Shown here one piece after another: positions 1 to 8,043 of a stretch of DNA of 39,247 nucleotides. The notes beneath the pieces are model-generated. The model saw only the letters and a program-made list of their open reading frames with translations, was not told the DNA's origin and did no database searches. Every line of letters begins with the position of its first letter. Position 1 is the stretch's first letter. This stretch comes from an uncultured Dorea sp. (GTDB lineage: Bacteria; Bacillota; Clostridia; Lachnospirales; Lachnospiraceae): NCBI GenBank assembly GCA_910584615.1, contig CAJUAM010000029.1, positions 1 to 39,247 on the forward strand, written 5' to 3'. A program made the position numbers and the translations under genes.

Positions 1-112
1 ACCATATCCAGTGAGGAGTTATTTGTTTTTAGTAACAAAAAATGTCGTATTTATGTGGCTTGTGGCGTTTCGCAAACGCCTATCAATAGGTTATATGTAG
101 GAGGTTTGATCC
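1..112. other. Left edge upstream of cbiN with a perfect hairpin
   Basis: No gene is recognised here. One + strand frame is open from base 2 to a TAG at 98-100 and could be the tail of an upstream gene, but the roughly 32 residues do not resemble the CbiM C-terminus I would expect before cbiN. Bases 64-80 form a perfect 7-bp hairpin (GGCGTTT, loop CGC, AAACGCC) with no following T-run, so it is not a standard terminator. The cbiN ribosome site AGGAGG lies at 99-104. I see no cobalamin riboswitch box in these bases. Confidence 0.4.
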
Positions 113-433
113 ATGGAAAAAAAACAGAAAAAAATATTTGTTATTTTGATCACTGCTGCCATTCTGATTGCTGTTCTCCCGTTCCTCACTTTGAAAGATG
201 CCAGTTTTGGCGGTTCAGATGATGCCGGGAGTGCCATGGCAAAAAAAATCAATAAAGAATATGAACCTTGGTTTGAGCCCGTTTTGGAATCCCTGATCGG
301 CGGAGAGATTCCGGGTGAGATTGAAAGTCTTCTTTTCTGTATACAGACTGGAATTGGTGTCGGCATCATCGCATTCTATATGGGCCGTCTGTATGAGCGC
401 AGGAAGCTTGGCATGGATACCGAAAAACTATGA
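113..433 (+). CDS. cbiN: Cobalt ECF transporter subunit CbiN
   Basis: CbiN is the small auxiliary membrane protein of the CbiMNQO cobalt importer and helps load Co2+ into the substrate-binding subunit CbiM. The 106-residue product has the family layout: a first membrane helix at about residues 8-26, an extracytoplasmic stretch containing GGSDD and EPWFEP, the GEIESLLF signature near residue 70, and a second helix at about 78-95. Length is normal for the family. The start is set by AGGAGG at 99-104, eight bases before the ATG. Its end overlaps cbiQ by ATGA, so the two are probably translationally coupled. The cbiM gene expected upstream is not visible in the window. Confidence 0.93.
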   Translation: MEKKQKKIFVILITAAILIAVLPFLTLKDASFGGSDDAGSAMAKKINKEYEPWFEPVLESLIGGEIPGEIESLLFCIQTGIGVGIIAFYMGRLYERRKLGMDTEKL

Positions 434-1215
434 TACCAATAGATAAACTATCCTATTATTCCAATCTTCGCCATGTAAACGCAGCAGAAAAATTCACATT
501 TTCTATGCTGAGTCTGACTGCATGCATTGTAAGCCGTTCCATTGTAATAGCGCTTTTGATATTGTCAGTTACTGGAATCCTCAATGTGTGTAAGGGAGGA
601 CTCCCTCTTTCCGTCTATATAAGACTTATGAGGATACCGGTTGTTTTTCTGGTTTCTGGAACACTTGCAATTTATATAAACATATCAAAAACGCCGCTTG
701 ACGCCTTCGCATTTCCTGTCGGCGCTTATTATATCACAGGAAGCATCCGGGGACTCCTTAAGGGTACGCAGCTTATCTGCACTGCTCTCTCCAGTGTGTC
801 ATGCCTATATTTTCTATCCTTAAACACCCCCATGACAGACATCCTGAATGTACTTAAGCGGCTCCATGTTCCTGCGCTTATTCTGGAGCTAATGCTGCTC
901 ATATACCGATACATCTTCGTCATCATGCATTTAGCTTCAGATATTACGGTCTCCCAGAATTCAAGGCTTGGAAATATACGCCTTTCTACCGCGGGAAAGT
1001 CCTTCGCCGCTATGGTAAGCAGTGTGTTTATAAAGTCTATCCGTCGTTCCCGGGAGATTTATGACGCACTGGAAGCTCGCTGTTATGACGGAACCCTTCA
1101 GGTACTTTCTGAAGATTACCCGATAAAACTTTCCGAGATACTCTGTATCGCAGTATTTGAAACACTGCTCTATCTCATGATCATTATCGGCCGCCTGTCC
1201 GGAGGTATATTATGA
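430..1215 (+). CDS. cbiQ: Cobalt ECF transporter transmembrane subunit CbiQ
   Basis: CbiQ is the T-component of the energy-coupling factor cobalt importer: it sits in the membrane and couples ATP hydrolysis by CbiO to movement of the CbiM/CbiN substrate module. The 261-residue protein is strongly hydrophobic, with about five to six membrane helices (for example near 25-50, 65-85, 105-125 and 235-257). The coupling motif of T-components is visible as the Ala-Arg pair in LEARCYDG near residue 217. The gene starts in an ATGA overlap with cbiN and ends in an ATGA overlap with cbiO, as expected for equimolar complex subunits. Confidence 0.93.
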   Translation: MIPIDKLSYYSNLRHVNAAEKFTFSMLSLTACIVSRSIVIALLILSVTGILNVCKGGLPLSVYIRLMRIPVVFLVSGTLAIYINISKTPLDAFAFPVGAYYITGSIRGLLKGTQLICTALSSVSCLYFLSLNTPMTDILNVLKRLHVPALILELMLLIYRYIFVIMHLASDITVSQNSRLGNIRLSTAGKSFAAMVSSVFIKSIRRSREIYDALEARCYDGTLQVLSEDYPIKLSEILCIAVFETLLYLMIIIGRLSGGIL

Positions 1216-2093
1216 ATCAAACAAAAAAAACACAAGAAGATCCTGACATTCTCTTAAAAGCGGAAAATCTCCGTTATACTTACGAAGGGGAAGATTCACC
1301 TGCTCTAAACGGACTTTCTCTTACCATAAAACGCGGAAAGAAGATTGCGTGCATGGGTCCTAACGGCTCTGGGAAATCCACATTCTTTCTTTGCTGCAAC
1401 GGCATCCACAGACCGGAATCCGGCACGCTGTATTATAACGGCAGACCAATCGGCTACACCAAAAAGGAACTGCTTTCACTCCGTCAAAAGGTAGGCATCG
1501 TATTTCAGGATCCAGACCGCCAGCTGTTTTCCGCAAGTATTAAGCAGGAGATTTCCTTTGGTCCTTTGAATCTTGGCTGCTCTGAAGAAGTTACACGCCA
1601 GAAGGTATCGGCAGTTATGAAAAAGCTTGATATCACGCCGTATTCCCACAAGCCTACCCACTCATTGAGCGGCGGACAAAAAAAGCTGGTATCCATTGCT
1701 GACATTTTAGTCATGGAGCCAGAGCTTATCATCCTGGATGAACCTGCTGCTTTTCTGGATCCATTTTATACAGAAACAGTACACAATATCATCCGGCACA
1801 TCACAGAACAAGGGATCACCGTCATGATGGCAACCCACGATGTCAATTCTGCTTATCTCTGGGCAGATGAAGTCCTGATGTTCCATGAAGGACGGCTGCT
1901 AAAACAAGGCCCTCCTTCTAAGCTGTTTTCCGATGAACTGCTGCTGAAAAAAACACATCTGAGGCCGCCTATGCTGCTGACCATATTCCGCCATCTGCAG
2001 TCAGAAGGAATCATCAGCAAAGAGTTTTCAGCACCAAAAAATATGGAAGAACTTAAAAGTTATCTGTCACATCAAAAGAATTCAGGATCATAA
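1212..2093 (+). CDS. cbiO: Cobalt ECF transporter ATPase CbiO
   Basis: This is the ATP-hydrolysing A-component of the cobalt importer. The 293-residue sequence shows all ABC ATPase elements: Walker A GPNGSGKST near residue 50, a Q-loop at VFQDPDRQ, signature LSGGQKK near residue 153, Walker B LIILDEP, a D-loop ending in FLDP and the switch histidine in MATHDVN. The C-terminal 70 residues form the extension usual for ECF ATPases. It overlaps cbiQ by ATGA. Substrate assignment to cobalt rests on the cbiN and cbiK neighbours, because the ATPase alone would not separate cobalt from nickel. Confidence 0.93.
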   Translation: MNQTKKTQEDPDILLKAENLRYTYEGEDSPALNGLSLTIKRGKKIACMGPNGSGKSTFFLCCNGIHRPESGTLYYNGRPIGYTKKELLSLRQKVGIVFQDPDRQLFSASIKQEISFGPLNLGCSEEVTRQKVSAVMKKLDITPYSHKPTHSLSGGQKKLVSIADILVMEPELIILDEPAAFLDPFYTETVHNIIRHITEQGITVMMATHDVNSAYLWADEVLMFHEGRLLKQGPPSKLFSDELLLKKTHLRPPMLLTIFRHLQSEGIISKEFSAPKNMEELKSYLSHQKNSGS

Positions 2094-2103
2094 AAAATGA
2101 TCC
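2085..2103 (+). other. Small hairpin spanning the cbiO stop codon
   Basis: GGATCAT at 2085-2091 pairs perfectly with ATGATCC at 2097-2103 around a five-A loop. The TAA stop of cbiO sits at the loop side of the left arm. There is no T-run, so it is not a terminator. It may slow ribosomes or mark an RNA processing point between the transporter genes and cbiK. The role is inference only. Confidence 0.35.
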
Positions 2104-2125
2104 GGCATAACAGGAGGATTTGATC

Positions 2126-2923
2126 ATGGATAAAAGAAGAGGCATTCTAGTAGTAAGCTTTGGCACCAGCTACGAAGATACACGAAAAAAAACAATTGGA
2201 GCAATCGAAGACGCTGTCCAAAAAGCCTACCCTCATATCCCGGTTTATGCTGCATGGACAAGCCGGATCATCATAACCAGGCTTTTAGAAACTACCGGTG
2301 AAAAGATACACAATGTATCGGAAGCTCTCGCACAGATGAAAAAAGACGGGATTTCTCAAGTCTTCATCCAGACAACCCATATGATCAACGGTATTGAATA
2401 CGGATCACTGAAAAAAGAGGCTGCTGTCTGGGAAGATTCCTTTGACAAGATTACTTTTGGAAAGCCGTTACTTTCCACTACAGAAGATATGAAAGAACTC
2501 ATCCGGATCATCGCAGATGAGTTCTCAAAAATTTTAAATTGTGAAAACGCTTCCAAAACAGCTCTCGTCCTCATGGGACATGGTACAAAACATCACTCCA
2601 ATACCAGCTATGCAGCGCTGGATTACATGTTAAAAGAAATGGGATATCAAAATATCCATATAGGAACCGTAGAATCCTATCCTTCCCTTGCACAAGTAAT
2701 TCCCCGGCTGAAAAATACGTCTATAAAAACTGTCCATCTGGCACCGCTTATGATTGTTGCCGGCGATCATGCCTCCAACGATATGGCAGGCAGTTCAAAA
2801 GATTCCTGGGCTTCACAGCTTACAAGTGCCGGATATGATGTGATCTGTCATCTAAAAGGACTTGGCGAATACCCTGATATCCACCATCTATTTTTAATGC
2901 ATCTGGCAGAAATCCTGAAATGA
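2126..2923 (+). CDS. cbiK: Anaerobic sirohydrochlorin cobaltochelatase CbiK
   Basis: CbiK inserts Co2+ into sirohydrochlorin in the oxygen-independent cobalamin pathway, so it uses the metal imported by the transporter encoded just upstream. The 265-residue product has the class II chelatase metal ligands: His152 in LMGHGTKHH, Glu183 in GTVESYPS and His215 in VAGDHASND. The N-terminal ILVVSFGTSY strand is also typical. A TTG at 2120 gives a longer frame, but ATG 2126 lies eight bases after AGGAGG (2112-2117) and is preferred. It follows cbiO by 32 bases and should share its transcript. No clear terminator is visible before the convergent gene. Confidence 0.92.
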   Translation: MDKRRGILVVSFGTSYEDTRKKTIGAIEDAVQKAYPHIPVYAAWTSRIIITRLLETTGEKIHNVSEALAQMKKDGISQVFIQTTHMINGIEYGSLKKEAAVWEDSFDKITFGKPLLSTTEDMKELIRIIADEFSKILNCENASKTALVLMGHGTKHHSNTSYAALDYMLKEMGYQNIHIGTVESYPSLAQVIPRLKNTSIKTVHLAPLMIVAGDHASNDMAGSSKDSWASQLTSAGYDVICHLKGLGEYPDIHHLFLMHLAEILK

Positions 2924-2951
2924 CAGTCTGTTTCTTATCTATGGATGTTCT

Positions 2952-3476
2952 TTAATCATTGACAACGGCGATCTGACAGACCTTCATCGCTTCCAAAGCC
3001 TGCTTATGACTTTCCTGTGTTACACCTGCGCAGCACTCTGCGTCAACGATCACCGGCACTTCCGGCAGGCTTGCTTTTATGATCATTGCGTTAGATATCA
3101 CACAGATATCGGTACACAGCCCGATAAGCGTAATACTCTCTATCGGCTCCTCCTGCTCATGATATTCTTTTAAAATATTGCCAAGCTCTACGCTTCCGAA
3201 TGTCATCTTGTCAATCGGCTCTTCCTTGATCAATTCCCTGATCTCCTGACAGATCTCCCATCCTTTTGTTCCCCTGATACAATGCTTTACCGGAAGATTT
3301 CTTCCTTCCTGAGTGCTGAGATAATCTTCTTCATGGGTGTCTCTTGTAGCCAGGATCCTGCCTTCAAACGTCCTGATCCTCTCCGCCACATGAGGTACGA
3401 TTTTTACAGCTTCCCTCGTTCCCAACGCACCGTCAATAAAATCCTTCTGCATGTCAATAACCACTAATACTTTCAT
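2952..3476 (-). CDS. Isochorismatase-family amidase, probably nicotinamidase
   Basis: The 174-residue product belongs to the cysteine hydrolase (isochorismatase-like) family and looks like PncA, which deaminates nicotinamide to nicotinic acid for NAD salvage. Visible catalytic residues are Asp8 (VIDMQKDF), Lys90 (DKMTFGS) and Cys125 (CTDICV). PncA-type metal ligands Asp46 and His48 (TRDTHEEDY) and His65 (KHCIRGT) are present, which favours nicotinamidase over isochorismatase. The start is the ATG overlapping the yigZ stop as ATATGA; a longer frame upstream only runs into yigZ. Other amidase substrates cannot be excluded, so no symbol is assigned. Confidence 0.85.
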   Translation of the reverse strand: MKVLVVIDMQKDFIDGALGTREAVKIVPHVAERIRTFEGRILATRDTHEEDYLSTQEGRNLPVKHCIRGTKGWEICQEIRELIKEEPIDKMTFGSVELGNILKEYHEQEEPIESITLIGLCTDICVISNAMIIKASLPEVPVIVDAECCAGVTQESHKQALEAMKVCQIAVVND

Positions 3477-4150
3477 ATGTTCTCTTTTACCTCCTCTCTT
3501 TCCAGCACCGTAGGTACTCCGCCAATCTCTGCAAACCTGCACTTTCCTTTTTCTTTAAGGACTGCCTGTCCATTCGTCCCTTCCGTGATCTCATCCTTCA
3601 CCTGATCCTTAACCTCATCCGCCAGCAGTACCTCCAGCCGGACTTTATCTGTGTATTCTGAATTCAGGATACGGATTCCCTTCTGTGAAAGGATATATTG
3701 TATCTTTCCAAGCCCTGTGTAATCTGTGCCGATTTCCAGTTTAATCCCCTGCCTTCTGGTTATAATTTCAGATGCGCAAAGCCCTTCCTTCACTGCCCCG
3801 GAATATGCGCGCACCAGGCCGCCTGTCCCCAGGAGTACTCCGCCAAAATATCTGGTCACTACAACTGCCGCATTATGGATTTCCTCACCCAAAAGCACAT
3901 CAAGCATAGGTTTACCGGCAGTTCCCTGAGGTTCGCCGTCATCGCTGCAGCGGGCAAGCTCGTTCCTGTCTCCGATGACATAGGCAAAACAATTATGTCT
4001 TGCGTCCCAATATTTTTTGCGTATAGCTTCTATAAAAGAAAGAGCTTCCTCCTCCGTCCCCACAGAAGCTACCGTCGCAATAAAACGGGATTTTTTCTCC
4101 ACGATCTCACCTTGTCCGCCCTGATATACTATTTTATATTCTCCTGACAT
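3473..4150 (-). CDS. yigZ: YigZ/IMPACT family protein
   Basis: This is a member of the YigZ family (UPF0029/IMPACT N-terminal domain followed by a second ferredoxin-like domain), a widely conserved soluble protein linked to translation stress in eukaryotic relatives and of uncertain role in bacteria. Recognisable motifs in the 225-residue product are EKKSRFIA near residue 18, KYWDARHNCFAY near 47, CSDDGEPQGTAGKPM near 68 and VTRYFGGVLLGTGGLVRAY near 97. AGGAGG precedes the ATG by about six bases. It is the first gene of a two-gene unit and overlaps the amidase gene, so both are probably translated in a coupled way. A TATACT hexamer at 4173-4178 is a possible -10 element. Confidence 0.9.
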   Translation of the reverse strand: MSGEYKIVYQGGQGEIVEKKSRFIATVASVGTEEEALSFIEAIRKKYWDARHNCFAYVIGDRNELARCSDDGEPQGTAGKPMLDVLLGEEIHNAAVVVTRYFGGVLLGTGGLVRAYSGAVKEGLCASEIITRRQGIKLEIGTDYTGLGKIQYILSQKGIRILNSEYTDKVRLEVLLADEVKDQVKDEITEGTNGQAVLKEKGKCRFAEIGGVPTVLEREEVKENI

Positions 4151-4248
4151 TTTACATCCTCCTACATATCTTAGTATATTAAATTTCTTAAGATTTTCCT
4201 ACTAAAATATGAAGTTTTCATTTTTTTCTTTATTTCAATAGGTTTATT

Positions 4249-4257
4249 TGCTATAAT
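4249..4257 (+). promoter_or_regulatory. Extended -10 promoter of the PBP gene
   Basis: TG at 4249-4250 plus TATAAT at 4252-4257 form a perfect extended -10 element (TGcTATAAT) 27 bases before the penicillin-binding protein start. The -35 position 17 bases further up is weak (TTTATT at 4229-4234), as is common with extended -10 promoters. Confidence 0.65.
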
Positions 4258-4284
4258 GACTGCGTATAAAGGAGGCAAGCACTT

Positions 4285-6975
4285 ATGAATTATAGTAAGA
4301 AAAAAGCTGCTCAAAAACAGAAAAAAATAACATCCAAGTCTACCATGCAGGGCAAGCGGGTCGGTATCAGACTGATAAAAGCCTTCTTTCTCTGTATACT
4401 CATCATAGGCGTGGCAGGCGTGGCAGGCGGCGGTTTATTTGTCAAAAAGATCATTGATGACTCCCCGAAGATCTCCCCTTCCGATGTCAAACCACAGGGC
4501 TATACAACTTTCGTATACGCAGACGATGAAAAGACAGAGATCGAAAGGTTCGTAGCTTCCGGCTCAAATCGTGTCTATAAATCAATTGATGAAATCCCGG
4601 TAGATCTTCAACATGCATTTGTTGCCATTGAGGATGAACGTTTTTACGAACATAACGGTATTGATATGCGCGGTATTGCGCGTGCCGCAGTTGTTACTTT
4701 AACCGGCGGCTCTGAAGGTGCAAGTACCCTGACACAGCAGTTGATAAAGAATAATGTCTTTCCAAATTTTGTAAATGAACAGACTTTCTATGACAAGTTA
4801 CAACGAAAGTTTCAGGAACAATTCCTTGCCCTCCAGATTGAGAAGCAGATGAACAAAGATGATATTATTGAGGCTTACATGAATACTATCAACCTCGGTC
4901 AGAATTCTTTAGGGGTACAGTCTGCTGCAAAGCGTTATTTTAATAAGAATGTCGAAAAGCTGACTCTGTCTGAATGTGCAGTGATCGCAGGCATCACCCA
5001 GAACCCGTCCCGCTTAAATCCGGTAACGAATCCGGAAAAAAATGCCCAGAGACGCGAAAAGGTTCTGAAAAATATGCTGGAACAAGGATATATCACAGAA
5101 GCTGCTTACAAAGAAGCTATGGAGGACGATGTCTATGCCCGTATCCAGAAAGCTGCCAAAAAAACTGACAAGAAAAACCCATACACCTATTTTGTAGATG
5201 CGCTCTCTGACCAGATACTTGATGATCTGCAAGAACATCTCGGATATACAGAGACTCAGGCTTACAACGCATTATACAGCGGCGGTCTGAGCATATACTC
5301 CACACAGAATCTGGATATGCAGAAAATCTGTGATGAAGAGATGAACACCGACTCGAATTATCCGAACCTTAAGGAATATGGTCTGGATTATGCGCTGACT
5401 GTTACAAGAGCGGATGGCTCCATCGAGAACTATTCCTCCGGACATATTAAAAAATATGCAAAAGAGGAACACGGTAAAACTCAGGGACTTCTTTATTCCA
5501 GTGCAGATGAAGCCAAAAAGATGATAAAAGAGTGGAAAAAGACCATTAAAAAGAAAGGGGATACTTACGACGAAGTAATAAATATTACTCCCCAGCCACA
5601 GGCTTCCGTAACAATCATGGATCAGAAAACCGGCGAGATCAAAGCAATGGTCGGCGGACGCGGCAAGAAAAAAAGTAGTCTCGGCTTAAACCGTGCGTAT
5701 AAGAGTTCTAAGAGACAGCCCGGTTCTACATTTAAAGTACTAGCGGCATACGCTCCGGCAATGGATGCCTGTGATAAGACTCTTGCCACGATTGTCCGTG
5801 ATGAGCCTACCAAATATAAAAACGGCAAACCGATCAGAAACGCCAGCAGAGGCTACAAAGGCGATGTTTCTTACCGTAAGGCAATCGCAAACTCCATCAA
5901 TGTCTGCGCAGTGAAAGTCAGCAATGAGATCACACAGCAGTTAGGTTTTGATTATTGTGAAAAATTTGGGATTACAACACTGGTAAAAAGCAAAAAAATC
6001 AATGGCGGTATTTATACAGATATCAATGAAACACTTGCTCTCGGCGGTCTGACTGATGGAGTATATAATTATCAGCTTTGCGGCGCTTATGCAGCGATCG
6101 CAAACGGCGGCGAATATAACAAACCGATAATGTACTCCAAAGTACTTGACCATGACGGCAATGTACTGTTAGAGGGAGGAAACCAGTCCCACCGCGTATT
6201 AAAAGAAAGCACTGCTGCTCTTTTGACAAGCGCTCTGGAAAGTGTTGTCAAAGAAGGGACAGGAACTTCCTGCCGATTAGGCAATATGGCCGTAGCCGGT
6301 AAAACAGGTACTACTACCTCGAATAAAGACTTATGGTTCTGCGGTTTTACCCCATACTATACTTGTGCTGTATGGGGCGGATATGATGACAATAAGGAAT
6401 GTAAGGCTGATACCAGTTTCCGTTTCAGACTGTGGAAAGGCATCATGGAACGGATACATGAAGATTTATCTCCGGAACAATTCGATATGCCGGATTCTGT
6501 TGAGAAAAAAACTGTATGTAAAAAAACCGGTCTGTTAGCAAGAGCCGGAAGATGCCCTTCTGTCACAGAATACTTTGATACAGATGTCCTGCCCGATGAA
6601 GTATGCAGCGGACATGGCGATGTTGAGGATGATGACGAGGAGGAAGAAGAAAAGGAAGAAGAGGAAGAAGAAGAGGAAGAGGAAGAAGAAGAAGAGGAAG
6701 AGAAAAAGGATGATGAAAAGAAAGATAATAAACCTACAGAAAATCCTTCTACTCCGACTACTCCGGAAAACCCAGGTGGAAACGATAATCCGACTGATAA
6801 TAACAAGCCGAGTGATAATACACCATCAAATCCAACCACCCCGACTACACCATCAAACCCGACTCCTCCAACTACTCCTGAGCCGACCCCGCCTGCTAAC
6901 CCAGATCCGCCTGCTAACCCAGATCCGCCTGCTAACCCAGATCCGCCTGCCAACCCGGATTCCGGCACTCAATAA
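4285..6975 (+). CDS. Class A penicillin-binding protein (PBP1A-like)
   Basis: This bifunctional peptidoglycan synthase polymerises glycan strands and cross-links them at the outer face of the membrane. The 896 residues contain a basic cytoplasmic N-terminus, a membrane anchor at about 32-55, a transglycosylase domain with catalytic Glu116 (AIEDERFYEH) and GASTLTQQLIKN, then a transpeptidase domain with Ser481-x-x-Lys484 (PGSTFK), Ser537-x-Asn539 (NSIN) and Lys673-Thr-Gly (GKTGT). After residue 780 comes an acidic run of almost pure Glu (to about 806) and then a Pro/Thr/Asn-rich tail ending in PPANPD repeats. The catalytic part has normal length and the tail adds about 115 residues. AAAGGAGG precedes the ATG. 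The gene stands alone between its own promoter and a strong terminator. Confidence 0.95.
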   Translation: MNYSKKKAAQKQKKITSKSTMQGKRVGIRLIKAFFLCILIIGVAGVAGGGLFVKKIIDDSPKISPSDVKPQGYTTFVYADDEKTEIERFVASGSNRVYKSIDEIPVDLQHAFVAIEDERFYEHNGIDMRGIARAAVVTLTGGSEGASTLTQQLIKNNVFPNFVNEQTFYDKLQRKFQEQFLALQIEKQMNKDDIIEAYMNTINLGQNSLGVQSAAKRYFNKNVEKLTLSECAVIAGITQNPSRLNPVTNPEKNAQRREKVLKNMLEQGYITEAAYKEAMEDDVYARIQKAAKKTDKKNPYTYFVDALSDQILDDLQEHLGYTETQAYNALYSGGLSIYSTQNLDMQKICDEEMNTDSNYPNLKEYGLDYALTVTRADGSIENYSSGHIKKYAKEEHGKTQGLLYSSADEAKKMIKEWKKTIKKKGDTYDEVINITPQPQASVTIMDQKTGEIKAMVGGRGKKKSSLGLNRAYKSSKRQPGSTFKVLAAYAPAMDACDKTLATIVRDEPTKYKNGKPIRNASRGYKGDVSYRKAIANSINVCAVKVSNEITQQLGFDYCEKFGITTLVKSKKINGGIYTDINETLALGGLTDGVYNYQLCGAYAAIANGGEYNKPIMYSKVLDHDGNVLLEGGNQSHRVLKESTAALLTSALESVVKEGTGTSCRLGNMAVAGKTGTTTSNKDLWFCGFTPYYTCAVWGGYDDNKECKADTSFRFRLWKGIMERIHEDLSPEQFDMPDSVEKKTVCKKTGLLARAGRCPSVTEYFDTDVLPDEVCSGHGDVEDDDEEEEEKEEEEEEEEEEEEEEEEKKDDEKKDNKPTENPSTPTTPENPGGNDNPTDNNKPSDNTPSNPTTPTTPSNPTPPTTPEPTPPANPDPPANPDPPANPDPPANPDSGTQ
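6637..6710 (+). repeat. 74-base uninterrupted purine tract (GAA/GAG codons)
   Basis: From 6637 to 6710 every base on the + strand is A or G. It encodes the glutamate run in the PBP tail. Such GAA/GAG arrays are prone to in-frame slippage and can form triplex DNA. Because the repeats are in units of three, length change would alter only the number of Glu residues and would not break the frame. Confidence 0.9.
6892..6963 (+). repeat. 18-bp tandem repeats encoding PPANPD
   Basis: The unit CCTGCTAACCCAGATCCG occurs three times perfectly at 6892-6909, 6910-6927 and 6928-6945, followed by a diverged fourth copy at 6946-6963. Each unit encodes six residues (PANPDP in this phase), so the array lengthens the extracellular proline-rich tail of the PBP in frame. 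Confidence 0.93.
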
Positions 6976-6992
6976 AACTATATTATAAATTG

Positions 6993-7039
6993 AAAAACCC
7001 CGCTCCATAACTAAATACTCATTATGGAGCGGGGTTTTT
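6993..7039. terminator. Bidirectional intrinsic terminator, perfect 18-bp stem
   Basis: Bases 6993-7010 and 7022-7039 are perfect inverted repeats (core CCCCGCTCCATAA and TTATGGAGCGGGG) with an 11-base loop. A-runs on one side and T-runs on the other make it work in both directions. It separates the PBP gene from the converging glucokinase gene. Confidence 0.93.
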
Positions 7040-7058
7040 ATTCTCTTTCTTTTCTCAA

Positions 7059-8018
7059 TTACTTTTCTGCTTTATCTATCATTAGTTTTGCGGAACCACA
7101 GATCCCCGCATCATTCCCAAGTTCTGCCAGAATGAATTTTGTATGTCTGTTAGCAAAAAATGCCTTTTCCTGATAATATTTCTCTATGTACTGAAGAAGG
7201 ATATCTCCGGCTTTTGACACACCGCCGCCGATAACGATCACCGTCGGATCTGTCACCGCCGCAAGGTTCGCCATGGCATGGCCAAGATAGGAACCAAATT
7301 CTTCCACAATCTCTTCTGCCACCTTATCTCCCTCTTTCAAGGCATCAAATACTGTCTTAGCTGTAATCTCCCCCATATCACATCCGCGCAGCGCTGACGG
7401 ATCATCATTCTTCATAAGGCGGATCCTTGCAAGTCTCGCAATCCCCGTCGCAGACGCATACTGCTCAAGGCAGCCCGTCTTGCCGCAGCCGCAAGTATCT
7501 GTTTCTTCATAATTAACACAAATATGCCCGATCTCACCACCGGCTCCGCTGCTTCCGACAATCGGATGGCCGCCCACAATGACTCCGCCGCCGACTCCGG
7601 TTCCGAGAGTTACCATGACCATATCCCGCTGTCCTTTTCCGGCTCCCAGCCACATCTCTCCAAGGGCCGCCATATTTGCGTCATTTCCCACTTCGGTTGA
7701 AAGGCCCATAAGTTCTTCCATCTCACGTTTCACTTCCTTGTATCCCCAGCCGAGATTTGCCGTATTCCGGACAATCCCCTCTGCGCTGACTGGCGCCGGA
7801 ACACCGATGCCTATTCCTTTTATTTCATTCTTATCAAGACCGTGCTCAATAAGCTTATTTTCCAATGACTGAGCAGTATCCGGAAGAACCGCGCTCCCTT
7901 GATCAGCCGTATTCGTTTTAATCTCCCATTTATCTACAATTGTTCCATCTGTCTGAAACAATCCGATCTTTACAGTCGTTCCTCCGATATCCACTCCAAA
8001 GCAATATTTCTTTTCCAT
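7059..8018 (-). CDS. ROK-family glucokinase
   Basis: This cytoplasmic kinase of the ROK family phosphorylates glucose (or a related hexose) with ATP. The 319-residue product has the phosphate-binding DIGGTTVKIG near residue 10, a GNDAN and GTGVGGG core, the ROK zinc motif CGCGKTGCLEQYAS, and the C-terminal VIVIGGGVS adenosine motif. AGGAG directly abuts an upstream in-frame ATG at 8027, which is too close to use, and lies nine bases before ATG 8018, so 8018 is taken as the start. It is the last gene of a uvrC-hprK-kinase run, 25 bases after hprK, so a sugar kinase is co-transcribed with the sensor kinase of carbon catabolite control. Exact sugar specificity is inferred. Confidence 0.9.
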   Translation of the reverse strand: MEKKYCFGVDIGGTTVKIGLFQTDGTIVDKWEIKTNTADQGSAVLPDTAQSLENKLIEHGLDKNEIKGIGIGVPAPVSAEGIVRNTANLGWGYKEVKREMEELMGLSTEVGNDANMAALGEMWLGAGKGQRDMVMVTLGTGVGGGVIVGGHPIVGSSGAGGEIGHICVNYEETDTCGCGKTGCLEQYASATGIARLARIRLMKNDDPSALRGCDMGEITAKTVFDALKEGDKVAEEIVEEFGSYLGHAMANLAAVTDPTVIVIGGGVSKAGDILLQYIEKYYQEKAFFANRHTKFILAELGNDAGICGSAKLMIDKAEK

Positions 8019-8043
8019 CTTTTCCATCTCCTATTCCTTTTAA

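Noticed and set aside
1..112. Cobalamin riboswitch before the cbi genes
   Set aside because: The hairpin at 64-80 is not accompanied by the conserved B12-box or the other conserved segments, and the position is inside an operon, where a leader element is not expected.
3698..4147. 149-residue + strand frame opposite yigZ
   Set aside because: It lies fully antisense to a well conserved gene, has no ribosome site and the product shows no family motif.
6892..6963. Short direct repeats as a CRISPR array
   Set aside because: The 18-bp units are contiguous without spacers and encode in-frame PPANPD repeats of the PBP.
6357..6968. 203-residue Gly/Ser-rich frame on the - strand
   Set aside because: It is the mirror of the poly-Glu and Pro-rich PBP tail; it has no ribosome site and its composition follows from the repeats on the other strand.
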